Shown here: positions 45,636 to 55,053 of the stretch, piece by piece
Numbering within the stretch: position 1 is the stretch's first letter
Layout of the letters: the number at the start of each line of letters is the position of its first letter
NCBI RefSeq assembly: GCF_003721595.1
Contig: NZ_RJJR01000004.1
Location: forward strand, 248,001-312,000
Direction: 5' to 3'
DNA length: 64,000 nucleotides
Source: Hanamia caeni
GTDB lineage: Bacteria > Bacteroidota > Bacteroidia > Chitinophagales > Chitinophagaceae
Made by a program: the position numbers and the translations under genes
Notes under the pieces: generated by a model
Database searches by the model: none
Told to the model about the DNA's origin: nothing
What the model saw: the letters and a program-made list of their open reading frames with translations, nothing else

Positions 45636-46478
45636 GTGAGAAAATTTTATTTCATCTATTGTATTCTGCTTGTTTCAACTGCTGGTTTTTCACAGGCCGT
45701 TAAAACAAAAATATCCGCACCTTATATTGGCTTGGGCGCTTATAGTATTAAACATGCAAATACTTTTTCCGTTACTTCTAACCAGGCTTCCCTGGCGCAA
45801 ATAAAAACCCCATCTGCGGGTGTTTTTGGAGAAAATCGATTTTTAATGGCCGAAACAAGTATGTATTCAGCCATAATTGCTGTGCCTACAAAGGATGGAA
45901 ATTTTGCTTTCCAGGCAGACTATTTTGGTTTCAAAAATTATAATGAATCGCAACTGGGAATTGCTTATGCAAGAAGCGTTGGAAAGAATTTTGACCTCGG
46001 CATAAAGTTTAATTATTATGCTTTCCGCATTCCACGCTATGAAAATCCTTCGACTGTAACTTTTGAGATTGGTGCCATAGCACATGTAACTGAAAAGCTA
46101 AATGCGGGTATTCATATTTACAATCCGGTAGGCGGCAAATTTTCAAAAACTGAAAATGATAAACTGGGTTCAATTTATTCCTTTGGTTTGGGATATGATG
46201 TTTCTGAAATCTTTAATATCAGCGGTGAAATAATTAAGGAGGAAGATGCTCCGGTGAATGTAAATGTAGCGATGCAATACAACTTTGCCCGGCAATTTTT
46301 TGCCCAGTTTGGTATTGCTACGCAAAACAGTTCGCCCTTTGGCGGAGCGGGCGTTTCGTGGGATAATTTCCGTTTGGACATTTGCGCGTCATACCATCCC
46401 CAGTTCGGAATCAGCCCCGGTTTAATGTTTATCGTCGATATAAAAAAGCAAAAGATTGAGGCAGAAAAAAAATTATAA
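45636..46478 (+). CDS. Predicted outer membrane beta-barrel protein of unknown function
   Basis: This protein of about 280 residues has a signal peptide (VRKFYFIYCILLVSTAGFSQA) and a series of amphipathic beta-strands (FAFQADYFGFKNYNESQLGIAYARSV, LGIKFNYYAF, TFEIGAIAHVTEKLNAGIHIYNPVGG, LSPGLMFIVDI-like end). This is the PorV/FadL-like barrel pattern seen in many Bacteroidetes proteins. No ATG is available; GTG at 45636 begins right at the signal peptide, while TTG at 45558 would add 26 residues. It overlaps the next gene by 23 bp, so the two are translated together. No specific function can be assigned. Confidence 0.7.
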   Translation: MRKFYFIYCILLVSTAGFSQAVKTKISAPYIGLGAYSIKHANTFSVTSNQASLAQIKTPSAGVFGENRFLMAETSMYSAIIAVPTKDGNFAFQADYFGFKNYNESQLGIAYARSVGKNFDLGIKFNYYAFRIPRYENPSTVTFEIGAIAHVTEKLNAGIHIYNPVGGKFSKTENDKLGSIYSFGLGYDVSEIFNISGEIIKEEDAPVNVNVAMQYNFARQFFAQFGIATQNSSPFGGAGVSWDNFRLDICASYHPQFGISPGLMFIVDIKKQKIEAEKKL

Positions 46479-48543
46479 AAAAATTATTCCGGTTTTCTTT
46501 TCCATTTTCACAATGGGAATTTCAACTGCTGCCTTATGCCAGGAAATTTCAACAGAACCGCCTGCTTATATTCAACAGGAGCTGGAAGATTTAACTGCGC
46601 AAAATGAAGATGCAGAAACAGAGGATGATTCGTATTTACAAGAGTTACAGTATTACGTAAGGCATCCTCTTAATTTGAATGATGCGGATGCAAATGCGTT
46701 GCAGCAATTGAAAATATTGAGCCCGGTTCAAATTGAAAGCCTTCTCTCTTACAGAAAATTGCTGGGAAATTTTTTATCTGTTTATGAATTGCAAGCCGTT
46801 CCCACATGGGATTTAAATTTGATAAACCGTATCAGCCCTTATGTAACTGTAGCGCCAAAAGCGGATGTTATTCAATCTATCCGAAAAAGATTGTTCGATG
46901 GAGAACAATCTTTGATGGTAAGAACACAACAAGTGTTGGAAAAATCCAAAGGCTTTTTAGTGAAGAACGATTCAGTAAAAAATTTTTATCCGGGTTCGCC
47001 GCAGAAATTATTATTACGCTATAAATACCGGTCAGGCAATTATTTGCAATATGGATTTACTGCTGAAAAAGACGCCGGTGAACAGTTTTTCAGGGGCGCT
47101 CAAAAAAATGGATTCGACTTTTATTCGGCTCATTTTTTTGCCCGGAATTTGGGAATTATAAAATGTGTTGCGATTGGCGATTATGCGGTAAATCTTGGCC
47201 AGGGATTGACACAGTGGCAAAGCCTGGCGTTTAATAAAGGACCTGCTATTATAAATGTTTTAAGGCAGGGCGATGTACTGCAACCTTATAGTTCAGCAGG
47301 CGAAATCAACTTCAATCGTGGAATAGGAATCACTTTGCAAAAGAAAAACTGGCAATCAACAGGCTTTATAAGTTACAGAAATCTTGATGCGGGTTTTGAT
47401 GCCGATACGTTGGCTGATGATATAAATGTGTCGTCATTGCAAGCCTCCGGTTATCATCGTACGGCCAATGAAATCAAAACAAAGGGAAGCCTCGGCGCGT
47501 TTGGATTCGGAGGTAACGTTTCCTATTCTCATGAAAATTTTCATCTCGGGATGAACGCTGTGCATTACGATTTTACACATGCTGTTTCCAAACCCGATTA
47601 TTGGTATAACAAATATGCTCTTGCAGGAAACAGCCTAACTAATTATAGCATCGATTATTCAATTACCGTTAAGAATGCTTACTTCTTTGGTGAATTGGCG
47701 GCAGATAAAAATTGTAATAAAGCGCTGATTTCAGGTGTGGTGCTTAACACAGATTCAAAAATTTCGATGAGCATGCTTTACCGGAATTTATCCAAAGGAT
47801 ACCAGGCCTTATATGCCAGCGCCTTCACTGAAAACAGTAAGGCTACCAATGAAAGTGGTTTTTATTCAGGCATTACCATTACTGTAAACGAATTTTTCAG
47901 GATAGATGCCAATGCAGATTTTTATCATTTTCCCTGGTTGAAATACCGCACCGATGCGCCCACGTCGGGAAATGACTATATGGCTCAAATTACGTTTCAG
48001 CCTAAAAAAAATATCGTGATTCATTCGAGATTTCAATTTCAAAACAAACCCATCAATTTTAATCCTGAAAACTTATATATGAATCCTGTGACAGGAAGGC
48101 CTAAAAAGAATTGGAGGTCCCAATTGAAATTTGCATTAAACAAAGAAATCTCTTTCGGCTCAAGGCTTGAACTTACCTGGGTAGATAAAAATGGCGCAGC
48201 GCCGGAAAACGGATTTTTATTTTATTCAGAGATTTTTTATAAACCTTCTTTACAACCATTTTCAATGAATGCACGGTTTTGTTATTTTGAAACTGACGGT
48301 TACGACAGCAGAATTTACGCTTTTGAAAACGATGTTTTGTATGCCTATTCAATACCGGTGTTTTCCGGAAAAGGCTGTCGATATTATTTCAATCTTCGGT
48401 ACAAGGTGAACAAAAAACTCTCCTTGTTTTGCCGGTTTGCTCAAACCATTTATGATGAGAAAAAAGAGATAGGAAGCGGCCTCGATGTTATTAAAGGAAA
48501 TAAAAAATCAGAAATCAAATTGCAGGCGATGTATTCTTTTTAA
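46456..48543 (+). CDS. Helix-hairpin-helix (ComEA-like) exported protein with outer membrane barrel
   Basis: This 695-residue protein has a signal peptide (IIPVFFSIFTMGISTAALCQ). A helix-hairpin-helix region follows at about 60-125: HPLNLNDADANALQQLKILSPVQIESLLSYRKLLGNFLSVYELQAV. A long beta-rich region fills the rest (about 150-695), with strands ending in aromatic residues and a terminal QAMYSF that fits an outer membrane barrel. The start is a TTG at 46456; the first internal ATG would cut the signal peptide. ComEA-like HhH modules bind DNA, so a role in DNA uptake is possible. Proteins of this design in Bacteroidetes are little studied. Confidence 0.7.
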   Translation: MRQKKNYKKIIPVFFSIFTMGISTAALCQEISTEPPAYIQQELEDLTAQNEDAETEDDSYLQELQYYVRHPLNLNDADANALQQLKILSPVQIESLLSYRKLLGNFLSVYELQAVPTWDLNLINRISPYVTVAPKADVIQSIRKRLFDGEQSLMVRTQQVLEKSKGFLVKNDSVKNFYPGSPQKLLLRYKYRSGNYLQYGFTAEKDAGEQFFRGAQKNGFDFYSAHFFARNLGIIKCVAIGDYAVNLGQGLTQWQSLAFNKGPAIINVLRQGDVLQPYSSAGEINFNRGIGITLQKKNWQSTGFISYRNLDAGFDADTLADDINVSSLQASGYHRTANEIKTKGSLGAFGFGGNVSYSHENFHLGMNAVHYDFTHAVSKPDYWYNKYALAGNSLTNYSIDYSITVKNAYFFGELAADKNCNKALISGVVLNTDSKISMSMLYRNLSKGYQALYASAFTENSKATNESGFYSGITITVNEFFRIDANADFYHFPWLKYRTDAPTSGNDYMAQITFQPKKNIVIHSRFQFQNKPINFNPENLYMNPVTGRPKKNWRSQLKFALNKEISFGSRLELTWVDKNGAAPENGFLFYSEIFYKPSLQPFSMNARFCYFETDGYDSRIYAFENDVLYAYSIPVFSGKGCRYYFNLRYKVNKKLSLFCRFAQTIYDEKKEIGSGLDVIKGNKKSEIKLQAMYSF

Positions 48544-48656
48544 TTGATAGCTTCTCTTTATATTTTTTCTTAATAGTAAAGCAACAAATGGCTGATATTC
48601 TTATTCTATAAAATCTATCAATCCTTTTATAATTTTGTACAAGGAATCAACATACT

Positions 48657-49049
48657 ATGAGTACTGTCATTGCTAAGCCACAGGTTGAAATAGATGAAGC
48701 CATTAAGAAATTAGTGAAGCGCCAAACCGAGCGTTGCGTGATAGTGCATTGCCGCTTTTTTTCTAAAGAGTTAAGCGCCATAAGAATCTGGCCTTCTACT
48801 TTTTTAATCCAGGATACGGGCAAAAAAAGCAAATTGATAGAACCCTTTAATATTGCGTTAATGCCTCATTGGACGCAGCATTTTGTTGTAAATGATTTTG
48901 TGAGGTTTACTTTGGTTTTTGAGGGACTAAGCAAATTATGCAAATCGTTTTATCTGCTGGAAGATATTCCTGAATCTTACGCTTTCTATTCCGGAAAAAT
49001 ACTGAGAAATCGAACGGACGTGTATTATACGGAGGTTTTTGTGGATTGA
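48657..49049 (+). CDS. Conserved-looking protein of unknown function
   Basis: This 130-residue cytoplasmic protein has no signal peptide or membrane segment. It has a compact alpha/beta look (CVIVHCRFFSKELSAIRIWPSTFLIQ, FVRFTLVFEGLSKLCKSFYLLEDIPE). I do not recognise the family. It lies alone on the plus strand, converging with the cysG/TSUP gene, whose stop is only 4 bp away. Its start codon is ATG after an AT-rich leader. Confidence 0.6.
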   Translation: MSTVIAKPQVEIDEAIKKLVKRQTERCVIVHCRFFSKELSAIRIWPSTFLIQDTGKKSKLIEPFNIALMPHWTQHFVVNDFVRFTLVFEGLSKLCKSFYLLEDIPESYAFYSGKILRNRTDVYYTEVFVD

Positions 49050-49053
49050 GTAC

Positions 49054-50583
49054 TCAATGCAACAACGCTGCCACCACTCTCCAGACGGTAGAAAAGCTTG
49101 TAAGCATCACAAGGGAACCTACGAGAATAAACATAGTTTTAAGTGGAACCTTCCCGACAAATCTTGCTGCAATTGGCGCTGCAATAAGTCCGCCGATAAT
49201 TAACCCGGCTACATCAAATAAAGGAATGCTTTTCAAAAAAATAAAGAAAGTGATAGAACTTGCAAGTACCACAAAAAATTCAGCAAGGCACACTGAGCCT
49301 ACCACATAACGCGGGCTTTTTCTTTTTGAAATTAACGTGCTGGTGACCAGCGAACCCCATCCCCCTCCGGCGAAGGCATCTAGAAAACCGCCGGCTGTGG
49401 CCAGCCAGCCGACTCTTTTTACTTTCTCCTGAGCGTTACGTTTTTTAAAAGCTTTACGAATAATAAAAAAACCGAGGTAAATAGTATAAAGGGAAACAGG
49501 GATACGCACATATACAGCATATTTTTGGGCGTAGAAAGCGAGCGCTGCGCCCACAATAGCGCCGATAACACCCGGAACAACCAACGCTTTAAAAAGTTTT
49601 TTATTAAAATTTCCGAACCGGTGATGGCTGTAGCCCGATACGCCACTTGAAAAAACTCTTGCCGAATGTACCCGGCTGCTCACAATAGCAGGATTCACGC
49701 CATTCGCGAGTAAAAATGTGGTAGAAATGGTTCCGTATCCCATACCTAAAGAACCATCTGCCATTTGCGCTAAAAAACCACAAAGTACCATCATTAGAAA
49801 AGCTTTTCTATCAACAATGGAAGTGACTTTTTTAGTGGCCGCTACGATATCTTCAAAAGGGATAAAAGATAATATCGTGTGCCCCAAAATCATAAAGAAA
49901 AAAGCAAGAAGGCACCACGTTACAATTTTCTGCCATTTTTTTGTGGCCTGCTTCGCGCTTTTATTAAGCGTCGCTTTCTTTGCTACAAGCACCTTCGTAA
50001 TGTCATTGAGGTTTTTTACTTTTTCATCAAAATCACCGTTCATTGAAGCGCGGATAATTCCCATGTTTTCAATAACGTTTTCCATCTCATCCGGAATGAA
50101 ATCGTTAATTATCTCTTTCAATCTTTTAGCAATCGTTGGTGATTTACCATTCGTTGAAATGGCAATTTTCAGGTTTCCTTTTTTGACAATAGAGCCTAAA
50201 TAGAAATCGCATAATTCAGGCTTGTCCGCTACATTTATCAGCTTTCCTGCGATGCGCGCATCATTTCGAATTACCTCGCTCGTAATAAGGTTGTTGACTG
50301 CTGCTATCACGATATCTGACTGTTCCATATCAGAAATTGAATAAGGCCTTTCTTCAATTACTATATTGGAGAGCTTCTCTGCGATTTCATAAATTTCATC
50401 CTGGATACTTGTGCTAACTAAATGAATGTTGGTAGCCGGAGAGTTTTGCGCAATAGCTTGCAATTTTTCGACAGCTACGTTTCCGCCGCCAATAATGAGC
50501 AGGCGGAGTGTTTCGAGCTTCAGAAAAATCGGAAACAGTTTATTGCCTTCCTCAATGATAATATTTTCTTTTTCTGCTACCAC
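49054..50583 (-). CDS. Fusion of siroheme synthase N-domain (CysG/Met8) and TSUP/TauE sulfur-compound transporter
   Basis: This 509-residue protein joins two parts. Residues about 10-215 are precorrin-2 dehydrogenase/sirohydrochlorin ferrochelatase-like: LRLLIIGGGNVAVEKLQA (NAD site), IVIAAVNNLITSEVIRNDA, FYLGSIVKKGNLKIAISTNGKSPTIAKRLKE. Residues about 220-509 form a TSUP (TauE/SafE) transporter with about eight helices (FLAQMADGSLGMGYGTISTTFLLANGV, GGFLDAFAGGGWGSLVTSTLI, SVCLAEFFVVLASSITFF). The first part makes siroheme for CysI; the second likely moves sulfate, sulfite or a related anion. It is the last gene of the cys operon, 107 bp after cysI, which suits both tasks. Confidence 0.87.
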   Translation of the reverse strand: MVAEKENIIIEEGNKLFPIFLKLETLRLLIIGGGNVAVEKLQAIAQNSPATNIHLVSTSIQDEIYEIAEKLSNIVIEERPYSISDMEQSDIVIAAVNNLITSEVIRNDARIAGKLINVADKPELCDFYLGSIVKKGNLKIAISTNGKSPTIAKRLKEIINDFIPDEMENVIENMGIIRASMNGDFDEKVKNLNDITKVLVAKKATLNKSAKQATKKWQKIVTWCLLAFFFMILGHTILSFIPFEDIVAATKKVTSIVDRKAFLMMVLCGFLAQMADGSLGMGYGTISTTFLLANGVNPAIVSSRVHSARVFSSGVSGYSHHRFGNFNKKLFKALVVPGVIGAIVGAALAFYAQKYAVYVRIPVSLYTIYLGFFIIRKAFKKRNAQEKVKRVGWLATAGGFLDAFAGGGWGSLVTSTLISKRKSPRYVVGSVCLAEFFVVLASSITFFIFLKSIPLFDVAGLIIGGLIAAPIAARFVGKVPLKTMFILVGSLVMLTSFSTVWRVVAALLH

Positions 50584-50689
50584 AAAGTATTATATTTTTC
50601 TTTTTTTTTGGCCGAATCTAACGGTTATGGTTACACGATTTTTTAACGTGTGATTTGCGCCATATATATTTTTGCGGATTCATTTTTCC

Positions 50690-52357
50690 TTAATTAAATA
50701 AAGTGCGGAATGTAAAATCACCGAATGATTCTGCATTTATCCTGTTTGTTTTGAACTGTCCAAAAAGCGAATCGAGTTCAGATAAAATGGAAACTTCATC
50801 AAGGCTTTCTTTATATAGTTTATTTAGCCTGTATCCCAGATGATCGCCACCTAAATTCAAATTATATTTTCCAGGGCCTGTCCCAATAAAACCAATTTCT
50901 GAAACAGATGATCGGCCGCAGCCATTCGGGCATCCGGTCATTCTTGTTATGATATTTTCATTTTCGAGGTGATGTTTTGAAAGCAGGGTTTCAATTTTGG
51001 TAAGCAATGAAGGAAAATAACGTTGCGACTCTGCAAGTGCCAGCGGGCACGTTGGTAATGCAACACACGCCATAGCATTTTTTCTGATTACAGAAGCATT
51101 CTGAGTGTGCTGTATGATGTTAAATTCTTCAAGGATGTCGTTAATTTCTTCTTTGTCTTCGGGCTTTACATCACTTACTATTGCTTTCTGATTTACAGTA
51201 CACCTGAAATTTACTTTGCCTGTTTTTGCAATTTTATAAAGCGCAGACTTTATGGCAATTTGCTCAGTGTCCATCACACGGCCATTTTCAACAAATAAAG
51301 TATAAAACCAATTTCCTTTTACGTCCTGCTGCCAGCCGTAATATTCTTCCCGCTTTGTAAATGCGTAAGGCTTTGCCTTCTGAAACTTAAATCCCATGCG
51401 CTTTTCAACTTCTTCCTTAAATTTTTCTACCCCCATTTTGTCGACTGTATATTTCAGGCGGGCCTGCTTTCTGTCAACACGGTCGCCGTTATCACGTTGA
51501 ACGGTTACTACTTCATAAATCGCTTTAAAAGTTTTTTCCCCCGCTTCCACAAAACCAATTTCGGTTGCTAATCTTGCATAAGTATCAGGATTGCCAATGG
51601 TGAAAGCAAGGCCGCCGCCTATGGCAAAATTGAAACCGGTTAATTTATCATTTTCAATGATGGCAATTAATCCCAAATCATTTCCAAAAACATCGATATC
51701 ATTATTTGGCGGAATGCAAATGCCAACTTTAAATTTGCGCGGCAAATAAGAATCGCGGTAAAGAGGATCTTCTTCTAACTTTTTATCTGCTATTTTTTCT
51801 TCATCAAGAAATATTTCGTAATAGGCCCTGGTCTTTGGTTTCAGCATGGCGCTTATTTTAGAAGCATAGCTAAAAATTTCTTCATGCAGTGGAGATTGCA
51901 CCGGATTGGGGCTGCAGGTAACATTGCGGTTATCATCGCCACACGCAGCAATCGTATCTAAATGAACGCTGTTAAAAACCTGGTGAGTCGGCTTTAATCT
52001 TGATTTCAAAACGCCGTGCAACTGGATAGTTTGCCGGGTTGTAATTTTTAATTCATCTGTTGAATCTGTGCCGGCAATATTATTCAGGGCAATCCATTGT
52101 TCCGAAGTTAAAATGCCGCCCGGCATGCGAAGGCGAATCATGAAGCTATACAATCGCTCAAGTTTTTTTTGAGCCCTCTCTTCACGACGATCGCGGTCGT
52201 CCTGCTGATACATGCCATGAAATTTCATTAACAATGTATCTTCTTCGCGCATGGCGCCTGTAAGCTCGTCTTTGATGCTTTCCGCAATTGTGCCGCGAAG
52301 CGCATCTCCTTCAACTTTTACTCTTTCTAATAATGGTAGGTTTTTTGTATCTGGCAT
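50690..52357 (-). CDS. cysI: Sulfite reductase hemoprotein subunit
   Basis: This 555-residue protein has the two-fold nitrite/sulfite reductase architecture: half-domains with LRMPGGILTSEQWIALNNIA and RQTIQLHGVLK. Siroheme-[4Fe-4S] ligands are in PTCPLALAESQRYFP and TGCPNGCGRSSVSEIGFIG. It reduces sulfite to sulfide in six one-electron steps per pair of donors. The partner flavoprotein CysJ is encoded 115 bp upstream across a repeat-filled spacer. Length matches CysI. Confidence 0.93.
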   Translation of the reverse strand: MPDTKNLPLLERVKVEGDALRGTIAESIKDELTGAMREEDTLLMKFHGMYQQDDRDRREERAQKKLERLYSFMIRLRMPGGILTSEQWIALNNIAGTDSTDELKITTRQTIQLHGVLKSRLKPTHQVFNSVHLDTIAACGDDNRNVTCSPNPVQSPLHEEIFSYASKISAMLKPKTRAYYEIFLDEEKIADKKLEEDPLYRDSYLPRKFKVGICIPPNNDIDVFGNDLGLIAIIENDKLTGFNFAIGGGLAFTIGNPDTYARLATEIGFVEAGEKTFKAIYEVVTVQRDNGDRVDRKQARLKYTVDKMGVEKFKEEVEKRMGFKFQKAKPYAFTKREEYYGWQQDVKGNWFYTLFVENGRVMDTEQIAIKSALYKIAKTGKVNFRCTVNQKAIVSDVKPEDKEEINDILEEFNIIQHTQNASVIRKNAMACVALPTCPLALAESQRYFPSLLTKIETLLSKHHLENENIITRMTGCPNGCGRSSVSEIGFIGTGPGKYNLNLGGDHLGYRLNKLYKESLDEVSILSELDSLFGQFKTNRINAESFGDFTFRTLFN

Positions 52358-52371
52358 TGTTTGTTGATAGT

Positions 52372-52472
52372 GAATGGTGAATCGTGATTGTTGAATTTTA
52401 GCTATAGCTTTTAGCCTTTGCCCTTTAGCATTCAGCTTTTAGCTTTTAGCGTTTGGCTTTTAGCTTTTAGCC
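52372..52472. repeat. Repeats GTGAAT/GTGATT and TTTTAGC in the cysJ-cysI gap
   Basis: The gap starts with TGAATGGTGAATCGTGATT. It then has many TTTTAGC/TTTGGCTTTTAGC units up to 52472. The first motif is the reverse complement of the CACGAATCACCATT array between cysD and cysN. The second matches the repeat after folD in opposite direction. No promoter or gene is visible. Confidence 0.65.
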
Positions 52473-54161
52473 TTAATACACATCAGTTACATATCTTCCT
52501 TCTTCTTTTAAATTTTCTAAATATTGTTTTGCATCTTCGGGTGAACGCTCGCCGGCTGATTGGATAACATCCAATATAGTTTCTTCTACATCATTGCTCA
52601 TAGGGTCTTTAGAGCCACACACATACACATAGCTGCCAGCCTGCAACCATTCAAAAAATTCAGACGCATGCTTTTTGATTTTGTGCTGCACATAAATTTT
52701 TTCCTGCTGGTCTCTTGAAAAAGCGATATCCACTTTGGTAAGCAAGCTGGTTTCTACCCAATTTTGAATTTCGGTTTGGTACAGAAAATCAGTTAAGAAA
52801 TGTTGTTCGCCAAAGAAGAGCCAGTTTTTTCCTGAGGCTCCGTTGGAATCTCTTTCCCATAAAAAAGAACGAAATGGTGCGATGCCGGTGCCAGGCCCAA
52901 TCATAATGATATTTTTATCCTCTTCAGGCAAACGAAATTTGTTATTCGGGCACACGTAAAACTGAAGTTCGTTTTCTTCATTCAACAAGGATAAAAATTC
53001 GGAGGCAAGCCCGTGTCTTATTTCATCGTTTATGGTGAAGCAATTTTTAGCCACAGTGATATGCACTTCACCTTCATGCGCTTCAGGCGATGAGGCAATC
53101 GAATATTGCCTTGGCGTAATGGGTTCCAATATTTTTAAAACTTCGATAAACTGGTTTGAATCTTTTACCGAATAAATTTTCAACAAATCCAGGAGGTCAA
53201 TTTTTGTGGAGGGGATTTCCTGCTGAACAACTGCTGCATATTTTTTTACCACGCGTTCGGGCAAATTGAGGATGTTCAGTTTTTTCTTTAAAAGATCAAA
53301 AATGGAAATCAATTGGTCCTTGTAATCAATGTTGGAAGAACCGTCTGTGCCGGTAATCAGCAATATTTTTTCAACAATTTCCTTGTTATTTTCAGGCACA
53401 ATTCCGATGGAATCGCCAGGCTGATATTGAACGCCTTCTGCTTCTATTTCAATATGGAAAGTTTCTTTGTTGCTGCCCCAATCATTCAAGTTGATGTGGG
53501 ATAACAACCTGCCGGTATATATTTTTTTACCGGAAGTTTTTTTAACCACCGGGGCCGATGTTGTAGAACTTGCAGATGGGCTGTCATTCAAAGAATTCAT
53601 TACTTTGGAAAACCAGTCTTCGGCTTCCACATCATAATCAATATCGCATTTTTGCAACGGAGCAAGCCTTGTACCACCGAGCGTGTTTAATCGTATATCC
53701 AAATCTTCTCCTGCTTTGCAAAATAGCGGGTATCCTGAATCCCCAAGAGCAAGAACACTGTATTTTAGTTTGGATAATTTCAATTCATTCTGATGAACAA
53801 AATCGTAAAATTTTTGTGCGGCAACGGGCGGCTCTCCATCACCATGTGTGCTCATAATTGCTAAAAAGTATTCTTCTTTGGAAAGATCAGTGAGACGGTA
53901 TTGATCGAGCCCCTGGATTTTTGCATTATGCCCGCGTTTCTTTGCTTTGCCTGCAAAGTCGGTGGCAAGCCTTTTTGAATTGCCCGTTTCCGTTCCGTAA
54001 ACAATCGTAATTTTTTTGGTTGATGTTTTCGTTTCAACCTTTGTTGCGGGCGTGCTTTTTGAAAGAATTCCATTCAGGTATCCATTAATCCAGATGAGTT
54101 CATCGTTGGTGGAGGTATTGATTAACTCAAGTAAACTGTTTAATTTTTGCTCAACTAACAT
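52473..54161 (-). CDS. cysJ: Sulfite reductase flavoprotein subunit
   Basis: This 562-residue protein has an FMN flavodoxin domain (TIVYGTETGNSKRLATDF, MSTHGDGEPPVAAQKF, LGDSGYPLFCKAGEDLD). An FAD domain (PRQYSIASSPEAHEGEVHITVA) and NADP-binding motifs (IMIGPGTGIAPFRSFLWERD, YVYVCGSKDPM) follow. It passes electrons from NADPH through FAD and FMN to CysI. An N-terminal stretch of about 35 residues precedes the flavodoxin domain. Its start overlaps the cobA gene end by 11 bp. Confidence 0.93.
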   Translation of the reverse strand: MLVEQKLNSLLELINTSTNDELIWINGYLNGILSKSTPATKVETKTSTKKITIVYGTETGNSKRLATDFAGKAKKRGHNAKIQGLDQYRLTDLSKEEYFLAIMSTHGDGEPPVAAQKFYDFVHQNELKLSKLKYSVLALGDSGYPLFCKAGEDLDIRLNTLGGTRLAPLQKCDIDYDVEAEDWFSKVMNSLNDSPSASSTTSAPVVKKTSGKKIYTGRLLSHINLNDWGSNKETFHIEIEAEGVQYQPGDSIGIVPENNKEIVEKILLITGTDGSSNIDYKDQLISIFDLLKKKLNILNLPERVVKKYAAVVQQEIPSTKIDLLDLLKIYSVKDSNQFIEVLKILEPITPRQYSIASSPEAHEGEVHITVAKNCFTINDEIRHGLASEFLSLLNEENELQFYVCPNNKFRLPEEDKNIIMIGPGTGIAPFRSFLWERDSNGASGKNWLFFGEQHFLTDFLYQTEIQNWVETSLLTKVDIAFSRDQQEKIYVQHKIKKHASEFFEWLQAGSYVYVCGSKDPMSNDVEETILDVIQSAGERSPEDAKQYLENLKEEGRYVTDVY

Positions 54162-55002
54162 GGGTTATATTTTCAGATTGATTGTTAGGGATATATTGAT
54201 TGGTAACCGGTTTAAAGTAATTTTCTCTAATGCCTGAATTCTCCATCCATTTATACGGTTCGTGCAGAGCAACTACACGGCCGATGATGACGAGTGTTGG
54301 TGAAATAAATGAATGCTGTGAACTGTTTCTTTTAAAGTCATATAAATTTTTTATCTGCACATGTTGAAAAGGCGTAGTGGCCTGTTCAATAATTGCCATT
54401 AATTTGTCCTCATGAATGTGATGACGGGTAAGCTTTTCCACCACCTGGGAAAGAGTTTCAGACGACATGTAAAACACTAATGTATCATCAGTATCAGCTA
54501 ATTCTTTCCAATAATTTTCTGTTATTGCTTCGGATTTATAATAGGTAAGAAAGCGTACTGCATTAGCATAACCCCTTGCTGTGAGCGGGATTGCTGCAAA
54601 GGCCGCTGCGCCTGACGCTGCTGTAATTCCTGGTATGATTTCATAAGGAATATTATTTTTTGAAAGCGTTTCCAGTTCATCAAGTATGTTTGAAAAAACC
54701 GAAACGTCGCCACCTTTTAATCTTACCACCAGCTTGCCAAGCATCGCGTGATGCACCATTAATTCATTGATGGTTTGTTGAGGAGTTGAAATACCACGCC
54801 GGCATTGTTTTCCCACATAAATTATTTCTGCCCCGGGCGAAATAAAATCCTCGATTATTTGTTCGCTTACTAAGCGATCTGCCAATATCACCTCTGCCTG
54901 TTGAAGCGAACGTGCCGCCTTAATAGTAAGCAATTCCGGGTCTCCGGGCCCGGCGCCGGCAATTATCACTTTACCTGTTTTAACTGTTGAAAGAATTGAC
55001 AT
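54151..55002 (-). CDS. cobA: Uroporphyrinogen-III C-methyltransferase
   Basis: This 283-residue SUMT has GKVIIAGAGPGDPELLTIKAARSLQ, VVRLKGGDVSVFSN (SAM-binding loop), GITAASGAAAFAAIPLTARGYANAV and VFYMSSETLSQVV. It makes precorrin-2, which the CysG-like domain at the operon end oxidises and loads with iron for siroheme. The split between a separate methyltransferase and a dehydrogenase/chelatase joined to a transporter is seen here. It overlaps cysJ by 11 bp. Confidence 0.93.
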   Translation of the reverse strand: MSILSTVKTGKVIIAGAGPGDPELLTIKAARSLQQAEVILADRLVSEQIIEDFISPGAEIIYVGKQCRRGISTPQQTINELMVHHAMLGKLVVRLKGGDVSVFSNILDELETLSKNNIPYEIIPGITAASGAAAFAAIPLTARGYANAVRFLTYYKSEAITENYWKELADTDDTLVFYMSSETLSQVVEKLTRHHIHEDKLMAIIEQATTPFQHVQIKNLYDFKRNSSQHSFISPTLVIIGRVVALHEPYKWMENSGIRENYFKPVTNQYIPNNQSENITHVS

Positions 55003-55053
55003 ATTTTACTCTACTAAATTGGTAGGATTTAAAGGCAAAAAAATTATTGGGGG

